From Rugalucina vietnamica (taxonomy: Eukaryota > Mollusca > Bivalvia > Lucinida > Lucinidae): a stretch of 64,000 bases of DNA. The DNA lies in the NCBI GenBank assembly GCA_964017185.1, contig OZ024875.1, positions 26,545,456 to 26,609,455 on the forward strand, in the 5' to 3' direction. Positions 37,378-48,746 of this stretch are shown in pieces. The translations under genes were made by a program, and so were the position numbers. The notes under the pieces are model-generated. The model was not told the origin of the DNA. It worked only from the letters and a program-made list of their open reading frames with translations, and ran no database searches. Within the stretch, counting starts at the first letter, position 1. Every line of letters starts with the position of its first letter.

Positions 37378-40300
37378 TGAATCTGAATCTGAATAGTTTA
37401 CTGGTGACACGCCAAATGACATTATTTCACCAGGGGTTCGGATGGGGGAGAAATTAGTCCCTTGAACGCACGAGTGAAGCGAACTTGGACACACAATCAT
37501 CTGACATTTCAGCAGTAGAAAAAAGAGAGTCAGGGAGGTCATTCCAGTCCCTGATAGTCTGGGGAAAAAACTACATTTATAGGCCTCTATACTAGCAGAT
37601 GGAAGCTGAAATGCCTTGGAGTGGCTATTTCTACAACGCCTAGTCTTTGGGATAAGGTCATCTGTAGGTATTCTGGCTTTACCCTTCAGACCTTTGTATA
37701 GTAATATAAGTCGATTATCCGTCCTCCTTTTCTTGAGAGATTCCCATTTGAGTTGTTCAAGAATGCCAGTCATACTACCTTCCTCGAAAGTATAATTCCT
37801 AGTTACAAATCTAGCGGCACGATTCTGTACCTTCTCCAATTCCTCCTGGAGGCATTTAGTATGGGGATCCCAAACAGAACTTCCATACTCCAGGACTGGG
37901 CGCACCAGTCCTTTATAAGCTGCTTCTTTAACATCTAGGGGGCAAGAAAATAAGTTTCTCCTCAAGAATCCAAGTGTTCTATTGGCTTTAGTACAGATAT
38001 TATTGATATGTGTATTCCACTTGAGGTCATTTGTAATTGTTACACCTAGATATTTAATGCTATCAACATTCTCCAATACCGTTCCCTCGAGGGTGTACGA
38101 GGCCTCAATTTTATTTATCCGCTTATTTGTCAGCTGCATCATGTTGCATTTGACAGGTTGAAATCTCATGCCCCATTTTCGGGCCCAGCTCCCTAAAAGG
38201 TCAATGTCTTTCTGAAGTTTCAATGTATCTTCTACTGTTATAATTTCACGGTAACAAACACAGTCATCAGCAAAAAGCCTGATTTGAGAGTCAATGCCAA
38301 CGGGTATGTCATTTATGTACAAGGAGAACAACAATGGACCGAGAACGGTGCCCTGAGGGACACCAGACACAACAGGGGCCCAGTCAGATTTAACACCATT
38401 AACTACTACCCTTTGCTGCCTGAAGCACAAAAAAGCATTTTAGTTAAGTTAAGGTAACTGAGTGGCCACCTATTGGGAAAATAGCTGCTCATTCGGCTTA
38501 CGATATGTTTCATGGTATAAGTGCCTGATTGTTAGTTTGGTTTTTTCCCACCTCGGTTTTTGGAGTGGGAATCTTTTTCTGATTGCGCCTTTTCCTGATC
38601 TTTGCCTACTTGTACCTTTTTTATCCATTCCAATGTCTTTCCACCTATACCATAACTAAACAATTTGCTCTTAAGAAGTTCATGTGGAGGGGTGTCAAAA
38701 GCTTTTTCAAAGTCCAAAATAAAAGTGTCAACCTGACCCTTTTTGTCCAATATTTTTGCCCAATCATTTATTACTGTAATCAACTGAGTTTCACAACTAT
38801 GCCATTTCCTGAATGCATGCTGTTTGTCCTACAAAAGATTATACTGGTCAAGATGACCCATGATGTTTGAGCAGACAATATGTTCTAGAAGTTTGCAAGG
38901 AATACAAGTCAAAGAAACTGGGCGGTAATTACAAGCAAGGGACCTGTCACCTTTCTTGAAAAGTGGACAAATATTAGCAAGTGACCATTCTTGGGGATTT
39001 CACCCGTATTGATTGACTGCTGGAAGAGATGTGCAAATACAGGTCCTAATTCTTTTGCCAATTCTTTTAGGACTCTAGGATGGAGTTCATCAGGTCCTAA
39101 GGCTTTAGATGGGTTCAGACCTTTAAGGAGTTTTGTTACTCCTTCCTTTGTAACAACAATTTCATCCATGAATGGGGCCGACCTATCCAGAAGTGGGACT
39201 TGGGTGTGTACCGTTTTGGTGAATACATCTGTGAACTGTCCATTAAATTCTTCTGCTTTTTCGAAATCTGATTGAGCAATACCACTTCCATTTTTCTTTT
39301 TCAAAGGGGGAATGCCTTGGGTATCTTTCCTCTGACTATTGATATACCAATAAAATCCCAGGGATTAACCTTAACGTCCCCTACCAAGTTATTGACATAA
39401 AGGTCATGCTGCTGCCTTAGCGAATCTTCCTCCTTATCTCAGGAGTTATCCATGGGACAGAAGAGACAGAGCGACTTGTTTTTGATGGGATATGCTTATC
39501 TGCCGAGTCCTGAATGAAAGATGTAATAAGATTGACATTTTCCTGAACCGAACGGGTATCCGAGTAGCCATTGAAATACTTTTCCTTTGCAAATTTTAAT
39601 GTTTCTGCCCTCATAGATTCATAATCACCTTTCTGGTACCGATACACCTTCCTCCGAGGTTTCTTAATGGGGGGAATAACAATCTTCAGCGTTCCAGAAA
39701 CAATATCATGATCACTGAGACAATCTGGGGAGTGAATATCTACAAACTGATTGGGAAGAGAAGTGATAATCAAGTCCAAAGTATTTCTTTCTCTGGTAGG
39801 GAAGTGGACTAATTGATCAAATCCATGATCATTAATAATGTCAACCAAAATTTGACCTTCAATCCTACTCAATGGGGACCCACATTTATTGTGTCTGTCC
39901 GGCCAAACAATATCTCCAAAGCTGAAATCCCCTAGGACATGAACTGAGGGGGGTTTATTTCCTTTATGTTTATATCCCCAATTTTGTTAAGCTGCTCTCT
40001 GAACAAAGTATCAAATTTCTGTAGGTCTTCCAAAGGTGTCAAGTTTTCATCACTATGGGGTGGCCTATACCAGCTTGCAACAAAATGTGCGGTTTTATTA
40101 GCGAATACTGTAAATTTCCATTGAGCATGGACTATCATTGTAAAAAGTTTCATTGATAAGACTTCACTTGTAAGATACTGACCAATCAATTTACACAAAG
40201 TGTCTTAAATTAGAACATTTACCCTTTGTGATTCAGCATGGTCAAGGCAAAGAAAAAAAAGAAGTAAACAACATGAAATTATTATATCAATTTTATTTGC

Positions 40301-41478
40301 ATATTTTCACTTTCTTTAGGTATGTATAAAGTTTATTTGAGGAAGTATGTTTTGATTTGGATTTCTAGTGTTCGCTGGTTATCATATTTCCATGTATAGA
40401 GTTATAATTATGAAGACAAACAATAGATTTTTCTGTGCACTGATACTGTAAGTATCCAAGTGACAGTATTGATTTTTCTTCTACACTGACTGACTGACTG
40501 ACTACAGTTTGAAAAAACAGGTAAATTCGTTTGTCCACGCTCATTGGAAATTAACAGTACTTTTACCCAAACTGATTCTGACTTATTGGAAAAGGTCCCT
40601 CAGGACCTTTTCCACAGTGTTTACTTTGAATATGAAGAAAATTTTACCCTTGATCGACTGCTCTCTCTCAATTACGCGTTTTGTCACATAAAGCGCTTAA
40701 TAAAAACTAGTGAACCCGTCTATACTGACTAGACAGTTAACCGCAATTAATTAAATTAATCCATTGTTGACACTCCCCGTCAAAAAGCGGTAAAATCTAG
40801 CAAGCAGTCTCGATCGTGGTGACTGCTTATCATAGCGCATCTAGGCTTAGATCGTAGATACCCTGACGAGGGGTACAGAAACTATAAGAACTCATCGGTC
40901 CCATGGGTCTGTTTCTGGTAGTGTGGCTGCAGGTCAAAATTGAGAACTCTGACACAAATTGACTGCACTGCAAAATGGTTTTCTACGCATCGACATATTG
41001 ATTGTAATCGTGTTCCCTTTAGTATTGGCTTTGATTCCATAGCATCAGAAATTTTGGTCAATGCCTTGAGTGACAGATACACACACTGGTCAAGCGTTCA
41101 TAACAAGAAACGCCATTCATGTGTAGGAAACGAAACTGAAACGTATGAGAATCGAAATTAATGACAAACCAGAGAATCAACAACACTGAAATCTAGAGCA
41201 AAAGGAATCTCTTATAACAAACGGCTGCTGACCTTTTCATTGGTTTCTTTTTAAAGAAGCCAACTTGTTTTCTAATTCTGTTATTGGCATGTGTGGGATA
41301 TCCTTGTGAATAAGTAACATGACACCACCACCATCAAGAGTTCTGTCCTTCCTGTACACACTATATGGGAAAGTTTCCGGAAACAATTCTGAACTTGAAA
41401 TAGAACTGTCGATCTTTGTTTCTTGAATCGCTACAATCTGAGGTTCATGAAGATCAATGAAAGCCAACAACTCAAGCT
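37376..41478 (-). pseudogene. Non-LTR retrotransposon (CR1/Jockey-like LINE), broken
   Basis: Minus-strand pieces lie in ORF2 order. Endonuclease start (41237-41470, PQIVAIQETKID). Endonuclease end (39417-40100, VASWYRPPHSDENL, CLSDHDIVSGTL). Reverse-transcriptase N-part (38909-39304, LNPSKALGPDELHP). RT motif A (38532-38783, DFEKAFDT). RT motifs B and C (37336-38430, GVPQGTVLGPLLF, FADD) with the thumb region after them. Frameshifts, a separating insertion and a non-LINE patch near 38440-38530 make it dead. The 3' end is a (TTCAGA)3-like tail, typical of CR1/L2-type elements. Confidence 0.88.
40105..41225. mobile_element. Insertion splitting the LINE endonuclease
   Basis: LINE homology stops near 40105 (FANKTAHFVASW side) and resumes near 41228 (HMPITELENK side). 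The intervening 1.1 kb has no LINE codons. Related text occurs in opposite orientation at its left edge (ATTTCCATTGAGCATGGA) and at 40530-40560 (CCACGCTCATTGGAAAT), suggesting a DNA element with inverted segments. Exact ends are unresolved. Confidence 0.5.
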
Positions 41479-41479
41479 T

Positions 41480-41526
<47 letters not shown>
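41480..41526. repeat. (GA)n microsatellite at LINE 5' end
   Basis: GA repeat of about 46 bp immediately outside the LINE 5' end. Confidence 0.9.
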
Positions 41527-41527
<1 letters not shown>

Positions 41528-41684
41528 ATTAAATGGATCAATCTACGTTTTGCGGTTATCGATTTTGCGGTCTACATTACGTGAAAAGTATAAGTTTAGC
41601 TTTTAGTGTAAATAGTATACTGCACGGAATAAGTGACGCTTGTGTGTATTTTCGAAGTTTTAGAGTTAAATGTTCTTTAGGCAT

Positions 41685-42115
41685 TCAGTTACGCTTAAAA
41701 GAGTTCATTATATAAGAAACAAATATGCTAAGTTTTGATAACTTTTGAGGCGAATTTGTTTTGAACAGCTCATTGTATTTAAGTGTGTTTGGCCTTAAAT
41801 AGTAGTAGGGCTTTAGGCACAATTTCCTTTGCTCTTCAAAAGCTTTACATACAAAAAGGTAATGGAATTCGTCGGCTGGATCTGATTTATCACATAAAGG
41901 ACAGTTTCTTTCAGATACTTCTACTCTTTGTTTGCCCCATCTCAGAGTTTCAATAGGTAAAAAGTGGTCGGCTGTTCTGTATTTGATGAGGGGTATGTAT
42001 TTGTTTTTTGGTAATATTGTTAGGTAATTTTCCAAACAATGCTCATTTTTTATCATGCGGTAATTAAGACCTTTAGAAGATTCAGACATGGACTCTGACC
42101 ATTTTGTTTGAATTG
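41685..42115 (-). pseudogene. LINE ORF2 C-terminal fragment
   Basis: Encodes YRTADHFLPIETLRWG, then CPLCDKSDPADEFHYLFVC, a zinc-knuckle-like tail common at the C end of LINE polyproteins. No reverse transcriptase is attached, so it is 5'-truncated. It differs from the 37-41 kb LINE. Confidence 0.6.
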
Positions 42116-43400
42116 GTCAACAGGTAATACGCATATTTTTCTTGAGCTGTAACAAATGAAATTTTTTAGCTGAAAACTTCTGATAATTAATTTTTGCTCA
42201 AAACATTGTGGATACACGTTAGAGCCGCTATGTTTTGGATCAAAGATAAGAAAAATGGTATACCCCTGTATACTCCAGTTTCACTACATAAAGTGGGGTG
42301 TGTGGTGTTTATTTCATGGATCCGTTTTCTCGATGGTAGTAAGCTCAATTTCTGATGCCGGGTTTAATGCTTCGAGACGACCGTCGGCTTTGCAGAGACC
42401 CAGAGCTATTGGCTATTCATGGATGCATCTGTACAAGATTGACCATGCTCGGGTGCACCACCGAAGCCAAGATACTTTCTGAGATAATTATAATATCGAG
42501 ACTGACAGATTGTGTCGGATCGGTGAGGATTTGGGGATGCTTACCAGCGATGAATACTAAGACACGACCTGTCTTTGTCTGAGGCAACTTGATTGTAGTC
42601 TGACACCGAAACGATTTTTCTTCCATTCTGCAAGCAGCATTTTCTAAGGGGCTTAGATGAACGACGGTGTGTCGCCGGTAAGAAGACGGAACGCTCAATA
42701 GCAGAAAGTTGGAACAATTTGCAGGTGATTGGAACGATTAGCACACCGTACTTTACTCTGTCTCAATAACTCGTTAGTGCTGTTCTGTTGTGATTTATCT
42801 TTACGATGCGTGTTTTTATTTATTCGTTCGTCTGTCTTTTTCGGCATTGTTTATTATATATGATGGTCAGATGACTGCCACCCCCGCCCCCCATCGGGAG
42901 AACTCTCACAAAAAGTACTTCTCCCACACCCCTCCACATCCCTCATAAGGCATCAAAGGCCCGGGGCACTTCGATTAGTGAATTACTACTTCCAAGGTCG
43001 AAATCCCATGAATTCCCCCTAGAACTTTGAAAGCGTCAAGTGAATTACGAAATTATAACTGGTCAACCAGTAATGACCCCCCCCCCCACCTCAGTAATGG
43101 GTCACGAGAACGCAATAGTCAACAACAATAAAAAGAAAAGATCTCATCAAAGCAAATATTTTGGTACAAATTTTGTTCAAATTGGTCAAGGAATAAGTGA
43201 GATCTTGGCATTTGATATTTTTGGAACGAAGTGACTTTCGGCCGCCATTTTGATTATTTAATTAGAAACTGTAAAAATCAAAGCATTGTATAAATTTTAG
43301 ATGACCAAAAATTGATAGTAAACCAAAAGAAGAAAACATTAAAACTAAAATTTACAAATTTATATTAACAGTGTTTCATTAATCTTGATTATGCATATTT
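42116..43400. other. No gene recognised
   Basis: A 93-codon minus frame (42417-42698) in a patch of higher GC content has no family I recognise. C-rich runs occur near 42880 and 43076. Confidence 0.35.
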
Positions 43401-43406
43401 AATAAG

Positions 43407-43428
43407 GGCTTTATGACGTCATAAAGCC
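43407..43428. repeat. 22-bp perfect palindrome with central CRE
   Basis: Reads GGCTTTATGACG and its exact reverse complement around a central TGACGTCA. No gene start is nearby. Confidence 0.8.
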
Positions 43429-44415
43429 GCATGAATATCCAAGATGGCCGCCTCCTTAAACAGAAATTAGGGAATATTCAAACCAACATTATTTTCTTAA
43501 TTTCCATCCAATTTTGATAAAACTTGTTCCAAATTGTTTAGGGAGGTGAGTATTTTCATATAAGATTCATTGTACTTCAACAATTGCGTTTCCCTTAATA
43601 TTAAGCAGCGTTGCCGTAAGAAAGACTCTGACGGTGGGGTATGAAAGCCCCTGCCGAGCCGAGCTGTATAAAAGCCCCTACCGAGCCTGGCTTTTGACTT
43701 GTAATCGCCAGTAAAACTCAAAATACCAAAAATGAACTAGAAATCATTCTATTCAAAATAAAAGCGAACTTACTTGAAAGCGTAAATGTAAAAGCCCAGC
43801 ATAATGCATTTTATGCGTGGTCCGTCATTTTTCATCAAGATTACTGCAAATAAATTGTCACGCACGCAAAAGCATCATGTTGCACTAAATCACAATACTG
43901 ATCAAATTTTCCTGTGATTTTTAAAAAGACCCGTGCACTACTTCCTGATTATTTTTGCGTGAAACTACCTTGGAAAGAAAGCAACCTTCTGTGAAAATAA
44001 TCAATATTCCCGTATGCTCCGTTGCTGATCCCGTAGGCGCCGGAAAACGGCGATTTGATCCCGTAGATTCCGTTAAGGCTACCCACCGTAACCTATTATT
44101 TACATTTTAGAAAAATGGGTAGCGAAAAGGTCGGTCGTTTCGGCCAATTTTCTGGGTGAGTCGATTCGGCCCTGAGTCGTTTCGACCAACGTATATGGAA
44201 ATCTTCATGTAAGTAATAACTCAAAGATAAATCGATCTTCTTGAGTACATGCGTTTTCGTGGACATATACATGATGTATGCATGTGGGGTGTTTTGAAAG
44301 GATTGTAGTTACAGTTCCAGCCTCACATATTCTTATTGTCTCGGAAAGAAGTTCCCATTAATATTTAATGATTAGTACTGGCGATAGAAAGGATTGATAG
44401 GGTTGAGGGGATGGA

Positions 44416-44470
44416 TGAATGAATGAATGAATGAATGAATGAATGAATGAATGAATGAATGAATGAATGA
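44416..44470. repeat. (GAAT)n microsatellite
   Basis: About 13 uninterrupted GAAT units, then GATAGATAG. Confidence 0.9.
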
Positions 44471-44515
44471 GATAGATAGTTTGAGTCTACGCATGAATAA
44501 AAACAACAGTTTTAG

Positions 44516-44691
44516 AATCCGACCAGGTCCATCACAAACCAGCCTGTACAGTCACATAAGCAGGCCAGAGTCTTGAAATTTTGGATTTAAGAAGAAGAAT
44601 GATTGTACTATCTTTGTAGCGAAAACAATGGCGCTGATCAGCTGTGCAGTTATCTGCGCCTTTGTTTTCGCCTATGCATATTGTTGGTTTT
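44516..44691 (+). repeat. Palindromic MITE family copy
   Basis: CCAGGTCCATCACAAACCAG, TACAGTCACATAAGCAGGCC, GTAGCGAAAACAATGGCGCT and CCTTTGTTTTCGCCTATGCA in family order; terminal repeats are lost. Confidence 0.7.
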
Positions 44692-45169
44692 AAATACCGT
44701 TAAAATGGTAGCTTTAAAAAGTTATGAAAAAAAACTCAAATTTTGTTACAGCTGAATCTTTAAGTTTGAAAGTCAAATTCTATTAGATAAATGTACTATG
44801 TTTACAGATTTTATATAGACTTCTTAGAATTCTCTGAGATGGGATTGTTAAGTTGCTGTTTGCATTGTACATGTAAAGCTTAGATTGCATAAACTGGTTT
44901 CATTTCTGTTTGATACAGGCATTACTCCAGAAATCTCTTAAGTTGATTTTTTTTTTTCAAAATGATGTTTAGTTTAAGATGAGAAAAACGTAAGGAAAAT
45001 TATGAAATTAAACCGTTTGTGCTTTTTTGTTTTATAAACCATGACGCCATATAAATGACCATTGTAGTTTTTATATCTTTTTTAATTGAATAAAGATGCA
45101 ATTTTTCACCCTATAATAGACCTAAGTACCCTTGCAAGACTGGCTGCATGGTAAACTAGCGTCGTATAG

Positions 45170-45316
45170 CATTCACCATTTTTGCATTATCGGCTAGTTT
45201 CCTGCTTACAAAAAATCAATATTGGAAAAACAGGTAACCAGAACCAGATTACCTGTTTTTCCAATATTGATTTTTCTAAAGCTGGGAACCAGCAGACAAT
45301 GCAAAAATGGTGAATA
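45170..45316. repeat. Compound long hairpin, about 145 bp
   Basis: An inner perfect stem of about 27 bp (45212-45238 and 45250-45276, with AATATTGGAAAAACAGG and its inverse) around an 11-nt loop. An outer stem pairs ATTCACCATTTTTGCATT with AATGCAAAAATGGTGAAT. Confidence 0.85.
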
Positions 45317-46534
45317 CACATCTTGCATAAAGTATGGTAGCAATCCACAGTTTTTAGAGCATTTTTCAGTTAATTTTGCTAGATCCGCCAAAGTTGATAA
45401 TAGCTCTGTCCAATCTGGTGAACAATCCGATTTCTCCCATAAAATCATTAAATCAGATGTCTAACAACAAAATAACATCATTTAAATTGCCTAGAACTGA
45501 CTATCACCCTACCTGTATTGGGGATATTTTCCCCTACCCCCTCTTTCAGACCAGTGAATTTTCGTAAAATATGCCTGAAGTCTGGGCCCCCATGCATATT
45601 CTGTGCAAAAGGAAGCCCCATAGATCTCATGCAGATACTTAGAGAATCGACCCAGGATCATAATGAGCAGTGCACAAATATGTGCCATCCATCTACTTTT
45701 TTCGCTATTTGTGAACAAAGATAACCCCTGCAAAGTCGACAGTGAAGAGCGTCACCGGCTATGACTGGCGAACGATCCGGGATCCTTATATAATCCCGGT
45801 TTTTACCAGTCTAAAAATAGAAAATAAGTATTTTTCACATGTTTGAGGCATAATTGATCCGATTTGGGGAAAGATGTCGGCAAATTATTGAAAGAGGATA
45901 ATTTACAGCCCAATTTCATGCCCTACCCCTTCATATTGAAGCTGTACGAAACTGTGAATGGAACCTATATAATATAGTATATACGGATTGGATAAAAAAT
46001 CGGGCCGAAACGACTCACCAAAATTTGCCGAAACGACCCAGGGCCGAATCGACTTAGGCCGAAACGACCCAGGCCGAAACGACCCACGGCCGAAACGACT
46101 CAAGGCCGAAACGACTCGCGGCCGAAACGACCCGTTACCCTGACGGCGTAAGCCATAGCTGTTAAACAAATCTTACCATTTTTTACTTCCGGCAGGAAAA
46201 AATGGTAAAAAAGATCAAATCCCATTGATTTCTCTCCTTTCTTTGGTAAACATTTAAAGAAAAATTATTTATTCTCGTCTGTCAACGAGCTCAGGACTCA
46301 ATTATTCCATTAACTCGTCTAATTCCTTATTTCATCAACCCTTGTCGAGATGTCTGCCCAGCGGATTTTGACAAGAAATATATACTGATGCTGAATCCTA
46401 TCAAATTATTTTACAGAAAATTGCAGATTCATACAGTTCAAGGATTCGTACACTCGGCAGTTTTAGACTATTGTGAAATAAGGCCACTTCCAACAGCCTC
46501 GCTGTTGGGCTAGCTCATTAGCGACATGGTTTAA

Positions 46535-46890
46535 CAGGGATTTTTTCTGCAATTTTGGGAAGGGGCCCTAGGGCCTTTCTGATTGGGAAAATTAGCGACG
46601 TACACCCAGAATTTGGGAAAATTTCAAAGCATTCAAAGTTGATGATATTTTCCAATTTGACATAGTTAATTAAGGTTACTCATTTTAAATCATTATATAA
46701 TAACTTACAATCAAAGTTAAACATCATTTCAAACAGCAGAGTTTAATTTTTCCAAGGTTTAGGAACTGTTGAGAATTATTTTCTGCTGTGATTGGGAATT
46801 TTTTTCTCCAAATTGGGAAAAAAGTCACTTAATTTCCATTGGGAATGGGGCCTTATTTCGGCCCCTGAGACACCCAAAAAAAAATCCCTG
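46535..46890. mobile_element. hAT-like MITE inside the left TRIM LTR
   Basis: Ends CAGGGATTTTTT and AAAAAAATCCCTG. The uninterrupted right LTR gives the empty site (ACATGGTTAGAGTGG). Flanks GGTTTAA and GGTTAGA look like an imperfect 7-8-bp duplication. Removal leaves an LTR only 7 nt longer than the intact one. No transposase. Confidence 0.75.
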
Positions 46891-47215
46891 GGTTAGAGTG
46901 GTCGCTTGTCATGCAAGAGATCGCGGTTCGATCCCGGGTAGGGACATGGTCTCTTTCTCCTAAAATACTTCATTGGCGACGAGAAAATTTGGACAGAAGA
47001 GGTCTGGCAAGCCATTGTTGGTGGTAGTGGCGGATGCAGGAGCGAGGCTTATAGCCAGCTCTGTCTGTGGAATTCTGTGAGCATAGCTCTCAAGTTATTA
47101 ATTCTACTTCTCTACATGTCGACGGGTAGTACTCGGCGACTGCCAAGACCTCAAAGATAAAGTGGGGAAGAATATTGTGAAATAAGGCCACTTCCAACAG
47201 CCTCGCTGTTGGGCT

Positions 47216-47287
47216 AGCTCGTTAGCGACATGGTTAGAGTGGTCGCTTGTCACGCAAGAGATCGCGGTTCGATCCCGGGTAGGGACA
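47216..47287 (+). ncRNA. tRNA-Asp-like segment within TRIM LTR (Pol III boxes)
   Basis: CTCGTTAG start, A-box-like TAGCGACATGG (47223-47233), a GTC anticodon position (47249-47251) in TTGTCAC, and B box GGTTCGATCCC (47266-47276). Stems are imperfect, so it is a tRNA relic or an internal Pol III promoter rather than a working tRNA. The same sequence is in the left LTR (46511-46525 plus 46891-46944). Confidence 0.6.
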
Positions 47288-47317
47288 TGGTCTCTTTCTC
47301 CTAAAATACTTCAAGAC

Positions 47318-48175
47318 CTATCTATCTATCTCTATATACTGCCGTACGCCCTCGCGGACATTCTAGGCAGGGTTGCGCATGGTCTGTTAGTATCAGACAG
47401 TTTAAAAGAATGAAAATTTAGACAAGAATGGAGTGTGATAGTGAAGGATAAAAACAGATGATAGGTTAAAATAGATGAGAGTAGCTAAAAACAGGTTAAA
47501 AACAAGCTTTTCTGGAATCAAGGTCGAGAGTGTTGCAGCTTACAGATAGCAGCCTTAATGTAAGATGTATACTGGCTTCCTCCTGTATCGCGGCCCTTAT
47601 TTGTAAACAGAAAGAATCAAACAAACATGATCAATAAATGAAATTTATTATACCTCAACAATTTCCAAAATCCTTCCCCTGCAACCCTTTTATGATGAAA
47701 ATTACAAGACATTTGTCAATATTTTGTGAAAACCGCAAATGTGTGACCATGTTGGTATATACCCATGTGGCAAAAGTGACTTCTGTATCGCGGGGTTCAC
47801 CTAAAACGTGAATGCAAAAGTTTCCATGTAAGGAGATAACTTGACCTCGTAATGGCGCATGACCTTTGACGCCCAGACGACAGATGCTGACTCAAAGCAA
47901 GTATAATCAACCGGTGTTTTAGGTACTGAGGGGACATTTTATGGGTAGGGGGTAACCAGTATGTGCAAAAATACGAATTCTACTTAACTTTTGTAAAGGT
48001 TTACATTTACCCTCCACTTTTCATGACAATATGCACAATTTTCACTGGAATTCAGAGTTTGACATCTGCTGCGAAAGATGCCGATTGTAGGGGGTGCTAG
48101 GTTCGAAAATTCACGTGATATGCAAATGCCGCGATACAGAAGCTACCACGATACAGTACGAACTGAGTATAAGAT
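47318..48175. other. Unclassified insertion with inverted CTGTATCGCGG motifs
   Basis: Begins with (CTAT)n and CCCTCGCGGACATTCTAGG, which recurs inverted beside the GATA array at 51160. TCCTGTATCGCGG (47583) and GCCGCGATACAG (48129) are inverted with respect to each other. No gene is seen. Confidence 0.4.
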
Positions 48176-48232
48176 GTAAGATCAAGCATCCATTTAAAAA
48201 GACAATCTATTGTATAAGCAATCAGTAAAATA

Positions 48233-48746
48233 CAGTACCTTAATTAGGCTGCGTATTTGCGTAATTACCCAATTAAAATATGAAAAAACGCAATTAATAA
48301 CGATCTGGTAGCGTACGAAAACGCAAAAGAAATTGCCGATACGCAATACCGGAAAAATCAATTGCGTACCGGTTTTTATCGGTGTGCGCCGCAGAACGGC
48401 TTACGCCGTCTACATTAAACAAAAATGTCATTGCACATGCGCAAATCGTTCGATTGGAAGCCATTTCTTTTCTGTTTTTTCGTTGGTTGACTGCGATTTT
48501 AGTTAATTCTCTCAACCAATCAATGTTTCCCTTTTATTTTATGCTATGCAAAAGCGAAAGTAGAAGAAAATAAGGAAAGTACACCTCGAACATCATTTTT
48601 ACCAAATTGTTTTCCATTTTACCCAATTGATTGAAAATAGAGTGCGTAACAGAATTGAACTTACCCAATTAAAATTCCAGATACGCCATTGAATGAAAAA
48701 GGGGTGCGTAAATACCCTATAGGCTAAAAAATTAATTAAGGTACTG
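48233..48746. mobile_element. TIR element, 514 bp, with verified 6-bp target duplication
   Basis: Ends CAGTACCTTAATTA and TAATTAAGGTACTG. AAAATA flanks both sides (48227-48232, 48747-48752). The related inverted copy at 50519-50537 shows the empty site with a single AAAATA. The interior has GTAATTACCCAATTAAAAT-like blocks in both orientations. Superfamily unknown. Confidence 0.8.

Larger units (their letters stand above)
44116..46141. mobile_element. 2-kb element with tandem-repeat inverted arms (GTCGTTTCGGCC)
   Basis: The right arm (45998-46141) holds eight copies of GGCCGAAACGAC(C/T)C, ending GACCCGTTACCCT. The left arm (44116-44190) has the inverse motif GGTCGTTTCGGCC-like three times after ATGGGTAGCGA. 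The centre contains a palindromic MITE, a (GAAT)n run and a long hairpin. No transposase frame is seen. Confidence 0.6.
46469..47313 (+). mobile_element. TRIM (miniature LTR retrotransposon) with tRNA-like sequence in its LTRs
   Basis: Direct terminal repeats of 141 bp (right, 47173-47313; left, 46469-46972, split by a 356-bp MITE) differ at about two sites. A 4-bp AGAC flanks both sides (46465-46468, 47314-47317). One nucleotide after the left LTR is TGGCGACGAG (46974-46983), complementary to the 3' end of tRNA-Ser(GCT), the primer used by mag-type Gypsy elements. A purine-rich tract AAAGTGGGGAAGAA (47159-47172) precedes the right LTR. The 200-bp interior codes for nothing. It would need proteins in trans. 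Confidence 0.8.

Noticed and set aside
45903..46169. Arg/Ser/Phe-rich repeat protein
   Set aside because: It translates the GTCGTTTCGGCC repeat arm of a transposable element.
47216..47287. Functional tRNA-Asp gene
   Set aside because: Anticodon and T stems are imperfect and the sequence is duplicated as part of the LTR.
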